From: a virus
Direction: 5' to 3' (one strand)
IMG/VR virus record: IMGVR_UViG_3300015189_000123
Coordinates: 1 to 31,821 of that record
Length of the DNA stretch: 31,821 nucleotides
Shown: one piece after another, positions 1 through 7,335 of the stretch
Layout: the number at the start of each line of letters is the position of its first letter
Numbering within the stretch: the stretch's first letter is position 1
Translations under genes and position numbers: made by a program
Notes under the pieces: model-generated
Seen by the model: only the letters and a program-made list of their open reading frames with translations
Told to the model about the DNA's origin: nothing
The model's database searches: none

Positions 1-165
1 ACACAGCTCGTCGCGACACGGGTGGTGCTCACCATCAGAGAAGACCCAGGTCGCCCCCTCGACGTGTTCAGGCTGCGGCTTCACCAACCGCCGCGTTTGC
101 GTCTTGGTGCCTGCGAGCAACGCTCGCACCATCAGACCGGAGAAGAGGATCGGGCGCTCTTTCAT
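1..165 (-). CDS. Conserved phage protein, ASCH-like N-terminus (partial, cut by window edge)
   Basis: Only the first 55 codons are inside the window; the rest lies left of position 1. The protein starts [19 protein letters not shown] and continues with a KTQTRR motif. This opening is a recurrent signature of small phage proteins, and the G-x-K-T-x-T-R pattern recalls ASCH-type nucleic-acid-binding domains; that link is inference. The ATG overlaps the stop of the upstream gene as ATGA, which supports both the start and leftward operon membership. The exact biological role is unknown. Confidence 0.75.
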   Translation of the reverse strand, partial: MKERPILFSGLMVRALLAGTKTQTRRLVKPQPEHVEGATWVFSDGEHHPCRDELC

Positions 166-398
166 CGTCCACTCGCAGCGCGCTTGCGCGCAAAGTCGGT
201 GCGCCGCTTGCGCGGCTTCGTGTCCTTCCGCGGGGGGAGGTGGTCAGGCGGCACCGGCGTGACGACGACCTGCCCGGGCGGGATCTCGTACTCGGCGACA
301 GCCCAGGCGATCGCGTCGCCCTGCGTCTCCGCCTGTCGGCAGACGATGGGCTCGACGTGGCCGACCACGCGACCGATGGTGAACCAGGTGGTCGTCAT
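162..398 (-). CDS. Small hypothetical phage protein (78 aa)
   Basis: I do not recognise a family. The first two thirds is mixed and could be a small folded domain; the C-terminus is strongly basic ([13 protein letters not shown]), which suggests nucleic-acid contact but proves nothing. The ATG at 398 shares bases with the stop of the 26-codon gene upstream (TGATG) and has a GAGGAG Shine-Dalgarno sequence six bases ahead. A GTG one codon earlier (401) is also possible. Its own stop overlaps the next ATG as ATGA, so the gene is embedded in a translationally coupled chain. Confidence 0.7.
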   Translation of the reverse strand: MTTTWFTIGRVVGHVEPIVCRQAETQGDAIAWAVAEYEIPPGQVVVTPVPPDHLPPRKDTKPRKRRTDFARKRAASGR

Positions 399-478
399 CA
401 CTCGCTCCTCGCTGGCGGCAGCATCGGCGGCATGTTGCCCGTCTCGACGCTGACCGAGGTGCCTTCGGAGTAGGTCAT
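398..478 (-). CDS. 26-codon mini-gene in the coupled early chain
   Basis: A very short frame encoding 26 residues (MTYSEGTSVSVETGNMPPML then PPARSE). Its ATG overlaps the stop of 475-879 as ATGA, its TGA overlaps the next ATG as TGATG, and a GAGGA Shine-Dalgarno sequence sits about seven bases upstream. These three signals argue that it is translated. No domain, membrane segment or cysteine motif is visible. It could be a functional micropeptide, or a leader whose translation carries ribosomes to the following gene. Confidence 0.5.
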   Translation of the reverse strand: MTYSEGTSVSVETGNMPPMLPPARSE

Positions 479-879
479 GTGGTTCCTCGGGACGTTCGCT
501 CTTTCAGCCAGGCCACGACTTCGGCCACGTCGAACCGCGGGGCGTCGCACAACCAGACGGTCGGGAGTCCCTGTGTGCGCAGACGGTCTACGGTAGCGAG
601 CGACGTTTTCAGGCTTCGGGCCAAGCCAGCGCGGTCCTCGAGCCTCGGGCCTGCTGGGAGGCCGGTGTCGCTATCCGCGTCCGGTTCTCCGTGTTCAGTC
701 GGGCCGTCGATCGTGCCTACCGAGATCTCGAGCATCGTGCCTTCGGGGAAGAGCGACGTCCAATTCAGACAGGTTGTGGATGTCCCGTCTCTTCGGATGA
801 GATGTGCTTGCAGCGTGCCGTTAGCGTCGTGCACCCGTGCGAGCTTCCCACGGAAGACAATGATCATCTCCGGCATCAT
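475..879 (-). CDS. Small phage protein with C-terminal helix-turn-helix (134 aa)
   Basis: The start is placed at the ATG at 879, which overlaps the upstream stop as TGATG; a longer frame runs to 936 but would overlap that gene by about 60 bases. The N-terminal half (residues about 1-55) looks beta-rich. The C-terminal part, with GLARSLKTSLATVDRLRTQG followed by RFDVAEVVAWLKER, fits a winged helix-turn-helix of the MerR/excisionase type (HTH_17-like), where the second helix reads DNA and the wing follows. A role as excisionase-like or regulatory DNA-binding protein is inferred from that domain only. Confidence 0.65.
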   Translation of the reverse strand: MMPEMIIVFRGKLARVHDANGTLQAHLIRRDGTSTTCLNWTSLFPEGTMLEISVGTIDGPTEHGEPDADSDTGLPAGPRLEDRAGLARSLKTSLATVDRLRTQGLPTVWLCDAPRFDVAEVVAWLKERTSRGTT

Positions 880-1475
880 CAGGTCGAGACCTTGCGAAAG
901 TCCGCCACGCTGAACGTGCCAAACCGCGGACGCCAATCACCGATCCCGACGTGCGTGCCTGCATCGACGATCGCCTTCTTCAGGTCGCTGTCGTTGAGCG
1001 CACCGTCGAGCAGCTGAACGGAGAATGAGAGCTTCCAGTTACGGAACAGCGGCCGCGTGCGGACGATCGCGGCGCGGTTCACCTTCGCCGTCCGCCTGTC
1101 TACGAACCGCTTGTCTTTCCAGAGACCTTCTCGCGTGCGCGGCCCGTCGTACTCGAGCGCAAACCAGTCGTCGCACGCGACCAGCGCAGCCTTGAACTGC
1201 TTGCCGAGCTTCGACTTCATCGCGCCTTCCTGGATCATCCGCTCCACGGTCTCGCCCGGAATCGCTGGACCAAGATCAGGACTCCACCAGAGAGAACCTT
1301 GGAACTCGACCTCGGCGATGCGCAGGTGGTCCTCGTCGCCCTTCTTCCGCTGCGACGTGAGCACCTTCAGTGCTTTGGTGTGTTCGTTCAGCGGGTCGGC
1401 AAGCTGGCCGTTGTGCATCAGCATGCGTTGACCCTCGATGGTCGCTTCGAACGTTCGGATCGCGGTCTTGCTCAT
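879..1475 (-). CDS. Conserved hypothetical phage early protein (198 aa)
   Basis: The sequence has the look of a conserved phage family: an N-terminal MLMHNGQLADPLNEHTKAL stretch and a C-terminal GTHVGIGDWRPRFGTFSV motif. Between them the protein is mixed alpha/beta with many charged residues (KSKLGKQFKAAL). No catalytic motif or membrane segment is visible, and I cannot assign a function. Both ends overlap neighbours (ATGA with the gene ending at 1472, TGATG with the gene starting at 879), so it is translated as part of the leftward early operon. The position beyond SbcCD suggests a DNA-metabolism or takeover role, which is only inference. Confidence 0.75.
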   Translation of the reverse strand: MSKTAIRTFEATIEGQRMLMHNGQLADPLNEHTKALKVLTSQRKKGDEDHLRIAEVEFQGSLWWSPDLGPAIPGETVERMIQEGAMKSKLGKQFKAALVACDDWFALEYDGPRTREGLWKDKRFVDRRTAKVNRAAIVRTRPLFRNWKLSFSVQLLDGALNDSDLKKAIVDAGTHVGIGDWRPRFGTFSVADFRKVST

Positions 1476-1921
1476 CGTGCTTTGCCTCGCAGGGTTTCAG
1501 CCCGAGGCGCTGCCTCGAGCTCGTGTGGTTCGGGGGAGCGATCACGCGCCGCCGCGATCGCGAAGTTGTATGACCGCCCTATGCGCGTGACGGCGCGTTC
1601 GAGTGTTGCTCGCTCGTCGGACGAGAGCGCGGCCGCGTCGACGGCGTCGAGCACAGCGAGACTGCGCTTCACCTTGCGCAACCCGGTGCGGTTAAAGCGA
1701 AGCCCGCGGCGCAACGCCTGATCGGGCGCGGCCGCCACCAACCAGTCGCCCTGCGTGATGAACTCGATCCCGCGCCGCTCGCGCATCATCTGAACGGCAT
1801 GCCAAAGGAGCTTCCTCCAACGAAGATCAGAGAGCTGCTGACCAACAGCCTTCCGCAGTTCGCTGATGCAGACGCGCGGGCCTGTGAGCCGCGTGGCCAA
1901 CTCTTCCACGTCGGAGCTCAT
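1472..1921 (-). CDS. Conserved hypothetical phage protein (149 aa)
   Basis: A mostly helical basic protein with LRWRKLLWHAVQMMRERRGI followed by a short strand and a long charged helix. The pattern of a helix, then a GI-x-F strand and a glycine turn, then a basic helix, occurs in a family of small phage proteins of unknown function. The ATG at 1921 lies six bases after a conserved GC hairpin (1928-1940), whose 3' arm (GGGGC on the coding strand) may serve as ribosome-binding sequence. The stop overlaps the next start as ATGA. No function can be assigned. Confidence 0.7.
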   Translation of the reverse strand: MSSDVEELATRLTGPRVCISELRKAVGQQLSDLRWRKLLWHAVQMMRERRGIEFITQGDWLVAAAPDQALRRGLRFNRTGLRKVKRSLAVLDAVDAAALSSDERATLERAVTRIGRSYNFAIAAARDRSPEPHELEAAPRAETLRGKAR

Positions 1922-2277
1922 CGGAACGCCCCAGAGGGGCCCTTGCCATGCCTGGCCATGCCGTGCCTGGCCATGCCGGGCCAGGCCCCGCCTGGCCGCG
2001 CCCCGCCTGGCCGGGAACCGCCATGTTGCGCCGAGCGGTGACGCGCCCGACCAAACTTTAAAGTCTCATCCCCCAAGTGCCTCAGAGAGGCCCATGCCGC
2101 GCCGAGCCGGGCCCAGCCTAGCCGCGCCGAGCCTCGCCATGACCGGCCGAGCCCAACCTTGCTGAGTTTGGAAAGTCTATCCCCCGATGCCCCAGAGGAG
2201 CCCCTGCCCAGCCGAGCCGCGCCACACCCTGCGACGCCGTGCCCCGCCTTGGCGCGCCACGCCACGGAGGAGATCAT
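1918..2277 (-). CDS. Doubtful ORF spanning the GGCNN arrays (119 aa)
   Basis: This frame is open across all three repeat copies. Its ATG overlaps the SbcC stop (ATGA at 2274-2277) and its TGA overlaps the ATG of 1472-1921 (1918-1921), exactly as real genes do here. The product would be Gly/Ala/Arg-rich with pentapeptide periodicity such as MARHGMARHGKG. Against it: GGCNN repeats almost never create stop codons in any frame, and the three hairpin boxes fall in different reading frames (spacings of 151 and 110 bases, neither divisible by three), so conservation is at the nucleotide level. I treat it as possibly translated but not as an established protein. Confidence 0.3.
   Translation of the reverse strand: MISSVAWRAKAGHGVAGCGAARLGRGSSGASGDRLSKLSKVGLGRSWRGSARLGWARLGAAWASLRHLGDETLKFGRARHRSAQHGGSRPGGARPGGAWPGMARHGMARHGKGPSGAFR
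1928..2034 (-). repeat. Repeat copy A: hairpin plus GGCNN pentamer array
   Basis: On the plus strand the array reads GCCNN with a strict 5-bp step from 1945 to 2034: 18 units, of which 16 keep GCC. On the leftward transcript this is GGCNN. It is followed by a 13-base hairpin at 1928-1940, stem GCCCC/GGGGC with loop TCT, six bases before the ATG of 1472-1921. Confidence 0.8.
2079..2155 (-). repeat. Repeat copy B: hairpin plus GGCNN pentamer array
   Basis: Twelve GCCNN units at 2096-2155 (11 keep GCC) precede, in the leftward sense, a hairpin at 2079-2091 with stem GCCTC/GAGGC and loop TCT. Compared with copy A, both sides of one base pair have changed together, so pairing is preserved. The hairpin is followed by GGGGGATGAGACTTT, an element also found in near-identical form after copy C. 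Confidence 0.8.
2189..2265 (-). repeat. Repeat copy C: hairpin plus GGCNN pentamer array
   Basis: Twelve GCCNN units at 2206-2265 (9 keep GCC) lie directly after the SbcC stop in the leftward sense. They are followed by a hairpin at 2189-2201, stem GCTCC/GGGGC (one T-G wobble) with loop TCT, then GGGGGATAGACTTT. Arrays B and C are 110 bases apart and in the same 5-bp phase. Confidence 0.75.
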
Positions 2278-4727
2278 GCGGCCACCAAAGTAACGGTGCC
2301 GTTCGAAACGAGGAGCTTCGCGTCCGCGAGGTCGACCACCTCAGGCGAATGCGAGACGAACAGCACGTGGCTGGCGCCGAGGATGTCAGCGGCTCGGCGG
2401 AGCATGGCCATGTACGCCCGCGCGTTGGTGGGGTCGAGCGCTGCGCCACTTTCGTCACGGATCAGCGTGCAACCTTCCACGCCGGTACGCCGGCAGGCCA
2501 GCATCGATAAGGCAAGCGAGATCGCCTCTCCAACCAGCACGCGCTCGCCTCCGGAGAGGGTCTCGGCGTTGGCGTCGCGCCCCCGCTCGGTGTCGATCAC
2601 CCGCACCTCGCAGCCTTCGATCATGCGCTTGCCGTCCGAGCTCGCGCGGGTGGTCTCGATGCTGACCGTCCAGCGTGACCCCACGCAGGTGCGCAGCAGG
2701 TCGTTGATGAGCTCGGTGAGCTCGGGGCCGGCCGCGTCGATCTCGAGGGCTTGGATGCCGTCCCTACCCAGCGAGTCGGCGAGCAGCGTCCAGTCGGCGA
2801 GGTCAGCTTCCATGGCCCGCTGTTGCCCCATGAGGGTGGCAAGGCGCTTCTCGCTCAACCTGGCCGAAGCGAGGTGAGCCTCACGCACGGCGACAGCGGA
2901 GTGGGCGTTCCTGGCGGTCACGGAGGCCGCGTCGCGTCGACGGCGGTGCACGGCCACCAGGTCGGAGGGGTCGGCGACCGGTGCGCCGATGGCGTCCATC
3001 AGCACGGCCACCTCTTCGCTCAACGCCTCGACGCGCTTCCAGGCTGCATCGCGCTGCGGGGTGAGCTCGGCCAGGCGCGCCTGCGCGCTGGCGAGCGGGG
3101 CGGCCTTGGCGAGCAGCGGGGCCAGGGTGGTGCGTTCATCGAGGAGGTCGAGCAAGGCGGCGGACACGACGTTCTTCTCGCCCTCAAGTTCGCGTTGCCG
3201 GGTCTCCAGAGAGCTTCGCTCGCGACCGAGGTCTTCCAGCTCGCGGCCCAGGCGGTCGCTCTCCTCGGTCTCTTGCGCGAGGGCGAGCTCGGCGCGCGAC
3301 AGTTCTTCAGCTCGCGCGGCGATCGCTTCCTGGTCGCGCAGGCGCTCCCTGTTCAGCCGGAGGGCTCCGCCGATGTTAGGCAGCGCCTTGCGGAGGTCAG
3401 CGAGTTCCTCGGGGACACTGGTCGCCCGGGCTACCAACTCGTCGTCCCGCGCTACGGCGTCGCAAGCGACATCGCTCGCATCGCCATTGTCGCCGACGCC
3501 GTTGGCGATGCGCTCCAGCGATGAGCGGAGGTGCCCGACCCGCGCGCTCGTGGCACCGGTCTGCTCCGAGTGCAGCCAATCAATGCGCTTGCGGACGCCG
3601 GTCTCCTCTTCCTCAAGCGAGGCGATGGCCGCGCGCAGGGTTTGCGAAGTGGCCTGCGCGGCGTCGACCGCAGGCTTCATTGCGAGCAGCTCGGCGGCTT
3701 TGGCGCCAGCGACGATCGCTCGCTTGCGTTGCGCGTGCAACGAGTCGAGACGCGCGCGCCACGCGTTGAGCTTGTAGGAAACCGACGAGAGGTCTGACCC
3801 CGTCTTTCGCTCCTCGTCACGAAGCGCGTCGATCTCGGTGCCCAGTGCGGGAGACCGCGCCACCGCCGCGCGAATCGCGGCGGCTTCCTCCAAGACCTTG
3901 GCGTTGTTGCCAACGCGGGCCTCGAACTCGAGGAACCTCGATCGCTCGAGGCCGAGCTGGGCCTTGAGCAAGGCGAGGCGCTTGACGTTGTTCATGGCGG
4001 CCTCGACTTCGGGCAGCAGCTTCGCCGCTTCCGTCTCGGCCTCGTCGAGCGCCGCCTGCGCCACGGCGAGCTCACGGTCGGTCGCTTCAGCGGCTGCGGT
4101 GGCTTCGGCGAGCCCGCGCTCCGCGGCTTCCACCGTCGGGCCGTTGGACCGCTCGTCGGCGATGCGCGCGGCCAGCGCTTGCAGCTCCGCCTTCGCGGCC
4201 CGGGCGCGCTCCCGCGCAAGCTCAGCTTGCTTCTCGAGATGCTCGATACCGAGTACGCGAAGGAGCACCGCTTTTCTGTCGCCGGCCTTGAGCTCAAGAA
4301 AACCGCCCGAGCCCTGCGCGGCGAAGACGCTGGAGTAGAAGACCTCGGGCGAGGGGAGGTGCGTCGCGCCCCACGCGTCGAACTCCCGGAGCTTGGCCGA
4401 CGTGAGCACCGCGGCGCCCGCGCCATCGGTCACCGACGACTCGCCCTTGCCCGACACGGCGTCGACCAGGTGGCGGATGGTGTACGTCGCGCCGTTCACC
4501 ACCGTCGCTTCGACGAACGCGTTACGCTCCGTCGCCAGTTCCGCGAGCGAGCCTCGCGTGGCAGTCACACGGTGCAGGATGCTGCCGAGCAGCTCGACGA
4601 AGGTCGACTTGCCCGCACCGTTGTCGCCGGTCACCGCGACCAGCCGCCCCTCGATGGCCGACAGGTCGACGTCGACGCGGTTGTGGAAGGGCCCCAGTCC
4701 TTGCAGCGAGATTCGGTCAAACCGCAT
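2274..4727 (-). CDS. sbcC: SbcC/Rad50-like ATPase subunit of recombination nuclease
   Basis: This is the ATPase arm of an SbcCD/Mre11-Rad50-type complex, which processes DNA ends in phage recombination and replication (compare T4 gp46). Walker A GDNGAGKST is at residues 34-42, the ABC signature LSGGER at 724-729, Walker B with the acidic pair DE at 758-759, and the H-loop histidine near 793. Between the ATPase halves are two long charged coiled-coil arms (about 170-640). At 817 aa it is shorter than E. coli SbcC, and the apex shows no CXXC zinc hook; a lone cysteine is near the middle. The start overlaps the stop of SbcD by 11 bases with GGAG upstream, so the subunits are coupled. Assignment is firm. 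Confidence 0.93.
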   Translation of the reverse strand: MRFDRISLQGLGPFHNRVDVDLSAIEGRLVAVTGDNGAGKSTFVELLGSILHRVTATRGSLAELATERNAFVEATVVNGATYTIRHLVDAVSGKGESSVTDGAGAAVLTSAKLREFDAWGATHLPSPEVFYSSVFAAQGSGGFLELKAGDRKAVLLRVLGIEHLEKQAELARERARAAKAELQALAARIADERSNGPTVEAAERGLAEATAAAEATDRELAVAQAALDEAETEAAKLLPEVEAAMNNVKRLALLKAQLGLERSRFLEFEARVGNNAKVLEEAAAIRAAVARSPALGTEIDALRDEERKTGSDLSSVSYKLNAWRARLDSLHAQRKRAIVAGAKAAELLAMKPAVDAAQATSQTLRAAIASLEEEETGVRKRIDWLHSEQTGATSARVGHLRSSLERIANGVGDNGDASDVACDAVARDDELVARATSVPEELADLRKALPNIGGALRLNRERLRDQEAIAARAEELSRAELALAQETEESDRLGRELEDLGRERSSLETRQRELEGEKNVVSAALLDLLDERTTLAPLLAKAAPLASAQARLAELTPQRDAAWKRVEALSEEVAVLMDAIGAPVADPSDLVAVHRRRRDAASVTARNAHSAVAVREAHLASARLSEKRLATLMGQQRAMEADLADWTLLADSLGRDGIQALEIDAAGPELTELINDLLRTCVGSRWTVSIETTRASSDGKRMIEGCEVRVIDTERGRDANAETLSGGERVLVGEAISLALSMLACRRTGVEGCTLIRDESGAALDPTNARAYMAMLRRAADILGASHVLFVSHSPEVVDLADAKLLVSNGTVTLVAA

Positions 4728-5922
4728 GGGTGATCTCCAACTCGTTGAGCTTCGTGAAGATGCGTCCGGCGCGGTCGGGGTCGACTTTGATGCCGCGCGC
4801 TTCCCAGCACAGGATGAGCTTGTGGTTCAGCGTCACCGCGGTGGTGATCTCCGGGGTGCGCGCGCGCGTGGTGGCAATGACCTGCTCTTCGAGCTTCACC
4901 GATATGGCGCCTTTCCGGACGAGACTTTCGCGTAGCGTCGTCGCCACGGCCTTCGCCTCGTCGCGGCGGTCGGAGGGGACCGTGTAGCGGCATCGCACCT
5001 CAGCTCCGGCGATCGGCGCGGAGCGAAACGACATCATCCATCGGCCGTCGTCCGCCGAGTACTCGTACACGGCGTCGATGAGCACCATCGGCGTCGCCGG
5101 TGCAACGACGCGTTGCCATTCGAGGCACTGGCCGAGTTGTTGACCGTCCACGCTTCTGTCGATGGCTTCGCTCAGCTTCGAGACGAACTCCGCGACGACG
5201 TACCCCTTGTCCTCGGTCTCACCGAACGCGGTTCGGCGTGGGCTTCCCGGGTACACGACAGGCTCGCCACCCTCGGAGCTCGTATACCAATCCTGCGGCA
5301 GGTGAATGTGCCCGAGCGCGTTGAAGTCCGCCCGAGCAAGCGCGATATCCTCGATGCCCAGCTCCATGTCGCACCCCACGAGCGGCTGTCCCGTCGACGT
5401 CTTCGAGCCGCTCACCATCGCGTGAGCCAGCAGAATGCGCGGGCCGTCGTGCTTCGCGAGCTGATCGCCCATCCCCCGCAACACGTTGCGCATGCACTCG
5501 GTGGCGAGCTGCTCGCTGCCCACCATGCCGGCCTCGCGCGCAGAGGCAAGGAGCGCCGCCTTGCGCGGCCACGCCAGACACGCGACGGCGACCCCGGCCA
5601 CGACGTGCACGCCGGCGGCTTCCTCGACGATGACCGGATGTTTCGTCCGGAGCTTCGCGAAGATCGCCAGATCGCCCACGACATCGTGGTTGCCGCGAAC
5701 GATGACGACGGGCGCGATCTCGGCGCACCAGCGCAGCCAAGCCGCGACCGCTGCGCGCTCGGTGGGGGTGCTCTTCGCGTCGAACACGTCGCCCGCGTGC
5801 AGGATGAGATCGACGCCGCGCGTCCGGATGTCGTCCGCGATCCAGTCGTGGAGCCGGAGGCACTCGGCGAAGCGCGAGCTCTCGGAGAAGTGGCTGTCGG
5901 CGATGATGGCGACGCGCTTCAT
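4717..5922 (-). CDS. sbcD: SbcD/Mre11-like nuclease subunit
   Basis: A calcineurin-fold phosphoesterase that pairs with SbcC to cut DNA ends and hairpins (compare T4 gp47). The metal-binding motifs are present in order: D9-x-H11 (ADSHF), D45 (GDVFD), GNHD at 77-80, H167 (LLAHAM) and GHIH at 204-207. The C-terminal part (about 230-401) would be the capping and SbcC-contact region. Length 401 is normal for SbcD. It starts three bases after the upstream stop without an obvious Shine-Dalgarno sequence, so it probably relies on re-initiation. The gene order nuclease then ATPase is the usual one. Confidence 0.93.
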   Translation of the reverse strand: MKRVAIIADSHFSESSRFAECLRLHDWIADDIRTRGVDLILHAGDVFDAKSTPTERAAVAAWLRWCAEIAPVVIVRGNHDVVGDLAIFAKLRTKHPVIVEEAAGVHVVAGVAVACLAWPRKAALLASAREAGMVGSEQLATECMRNVLRGMGDQLAKHDGPRILLAHAMVSGSKTSTGQPLVGCDMELGIEDIALARADFNALGHIHLPQDWYTSSEGGEPVVYPGSPRRTAFGETEDKGYVVAEFVSKLSEAIDRSVDGQQLGQCLEWQRVVAPATPMVLIDAVYEYSADDGRWMMSFRSAPIAGAEVRCRYTVPSDRRDEAKAVATTLRESLVRKGAISVKLEEQVIATTRARTPEITTAVTLNHKLILCWEARGIKVDPDRAGRIFTKLNELEITHAV

Positions 5923-5925
5923 GGT

Positions 5926-7128
5926 TCAGTACGCGTCCGGATCGTCGCCACGATCCTGCTCGGGGGGAAGAGCTTCGGCCGGTTGCTGCGGCGGCAAGGG
6001 CTCGGGCGCCATGTCGACGTACGAGTCGCCATCGTCCTCGTGGGGCACGGCGCCCACGGGGGGCGGCCCATGGTGGCGTGATGGCAGCGCGGCCGCGGGG
6101 GCCGGCTGCGCGCCGTACAACGCCCGAGCGCCGCCCATCATGTTCTCCATCTGCTTCTCGGCGAAGAATCGGCGGAGCTCGGGGTCCTTCGTCTGCCCCG
6201 TCCAGACAAGCTTGGCCACCGCGAACGGCTTCCGCAGTTGCTCCGCGGTGTACGCGCGCGCCACGCCCATGTCGGCGATCGCGCGGAGCTTGGCTTTCGT
6301 CTCCGCGTGCCGGAGTAGGAACTTCCGCAGCTCGAGGAGCTGGCTATCCCCGCCGTCGTTGGTCCACGACGGGTTCTTCTTGCGACGCGCCTCCGCCTTC
6401 GTTCGGATCTCCTGCTCCTGCGGCGAGCCGTCGCGCGCGTCAACCTCGACCTCGCCGCTCACGCGTCGTCGCGAGCCGTCGAAGTTCTTGATCCAGCCGA
6501 CCGCTCGGTAGTGGCAGTAGTGCGGGTCGCGACCATCGTCGAGGCGCCCCGACTCGGCGGTGTCCCAGTCGACCGAGGCGGCCGCCGCGATCTTCTTCAG
6601 CGTCGTGCCGGTGAGCATAAGCTTGCCGCCCACCTCGACCACTTCGCCAGCCGGGTACTTGTCGCCGACCTTCGTGATGTCGACGTAGACGAGCGACAGC
6701 GCGACTCCGCAACCCTCTGGCAGCATCCCGCAGTGCGTTGCGGGCGCCACGAGGTTGTATTGGCTGACGGCTTCGCGGAGAGCTTCGTTCGCTGCGTGCG
6801 CATCGGAGAAGCTGCCGGAGAGCTTGTCGCTCTTGCGTGCGGCGATCGCGGTGGAGGCGGCGGGCGCGTTGTTCGCGGCAGGCGCCTGACGCTGTTGCTG
6901 AGGCGCCGTGCGTGGGGTGCTTGTCGCCGGCGCAGCTCCACCCTTGCGGTGGTGGAGCTCGTCGCTAATCGCGGACCACAGCGCGCGATCGCGATCCGGA
7001 TAGCGCGACTCGCCCTTTTCCAGGCTCGCGCCGATGCGATCGGCCCAATACTCGAGCGACTTGTCGCTGGCTTCTGCGAGCGGGGCGCCCTTCTCTTGGC
7101 CGCCCGGGATGGTGAATGATTGCGTCAT
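5926..7128 (-). CDS. Conserved phage protein, candidate single-strand annealing protein (400 aa)
   Basis: The core (about residues 98-340) has the motifs CHYRAVGWIKNFDGSRR, an acidic ARDGSPQ segment, LLELRKFLLRHAETKAKLRAI and AEQLRKPFAVAKLVWTG. I have seen this combination in phage proteins near recombination genes, but it does not match RecT, Erf or Rad52 clearly. An Ala/Gln/Pro-rich linker (70-97) precedes the core and a proline-rich acidic tail ending DDPDAY follows, resembling the disordered acidic tails of ssDNA-binding proteins. Its position directly upstream of SbcCD suggests a strand-annealing or ssDNA-binding partner of the nuclease. That function is inference; the gene itself is secure. 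Confidence 0.6.
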   Translation of the reverse strand: MTQSFTIPGGQEKGAPLAEASDKSLEYWADRIGASLEKGESRYPDRDRALWSAISDELHHRKGGAAPATSTPRTAPQQQRQAPAANNAPAASTAIAARKSDKLSGSFSDAHAANEALREAVSQYNLVAPATHCGMLPEGCGVALSLVYVDITKVGDKYPAGEVVEVGGKLMLTGTTLKKIAAAASVDWDTAESGRLDDGRDPHYCHYRAVGWIKNFDGSRRRVSGEVEVDARDGSPQEQEIRTKAEARRKKNPSWTNDGGDSQLLELRKFLLRHAETKAKLRAIADMGVARAYTAEQLRKPFAVAKLVWTGQTKDPELRRFFAEKQMENMMGGARALYGAQPAPAAALPSRHHGPPPVGAVPHEDDGDSYVDMAPEPLPPQQPAEALPPEQDRGDDPDAY

Positions 7129-7161
7129 GGTTCGTGGCTACCCTTCGCGAGGTTCGCGCCC

Positions 7162-7335
7162 TCAGGCGCAGATCTCGTGCCCTTCGGTGGTGATGATGGT
7201 GAGCCGCGGGAGCGGCTTGATCGCGTCGAGCTCGGCGAGCGTGCGGAGCGACAGGTAACCGACCGTCTCGCGCGGCAAGGCGTAGAACGAGGCGATGTGA
7301 TCCAGGACCTTCTCGACTTGTTGCTTCGTAGTCAT
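7162..7335 (-). CDS. Small hypothetical phage protein (57 aa)
   Basis: It encodes MTTKQQVEKVLDHIASFYAL followed by a helical stretch and a C-terminal strand with RLTIITTEGHEICA. The ATG overlaps the stop of 7332-7691 as ATGA, which identifies the true start within a longer open frame. It looks like a compact soluble helical protein; no motif gives a function. Confidence 0.65.
   Translation of the reverse strand: MTTKQQVEKVLDHIASFYALPRETVGYLSLRTLAELDAIKPLPRLTIITTEGHEICA

Noticed and set aside
1945-2265. CRISPR array
   Set aside because: Units are 5 bp with variable two-base parts, there are no spacers of about 30 bp and no cas genes.
2751-3777. Plus-strand ORFs opposite SbcC
   Set aside because: Both are shadows of the coiled-coil region; composition is the complement of Glu/Ala/Arg-rich codons.
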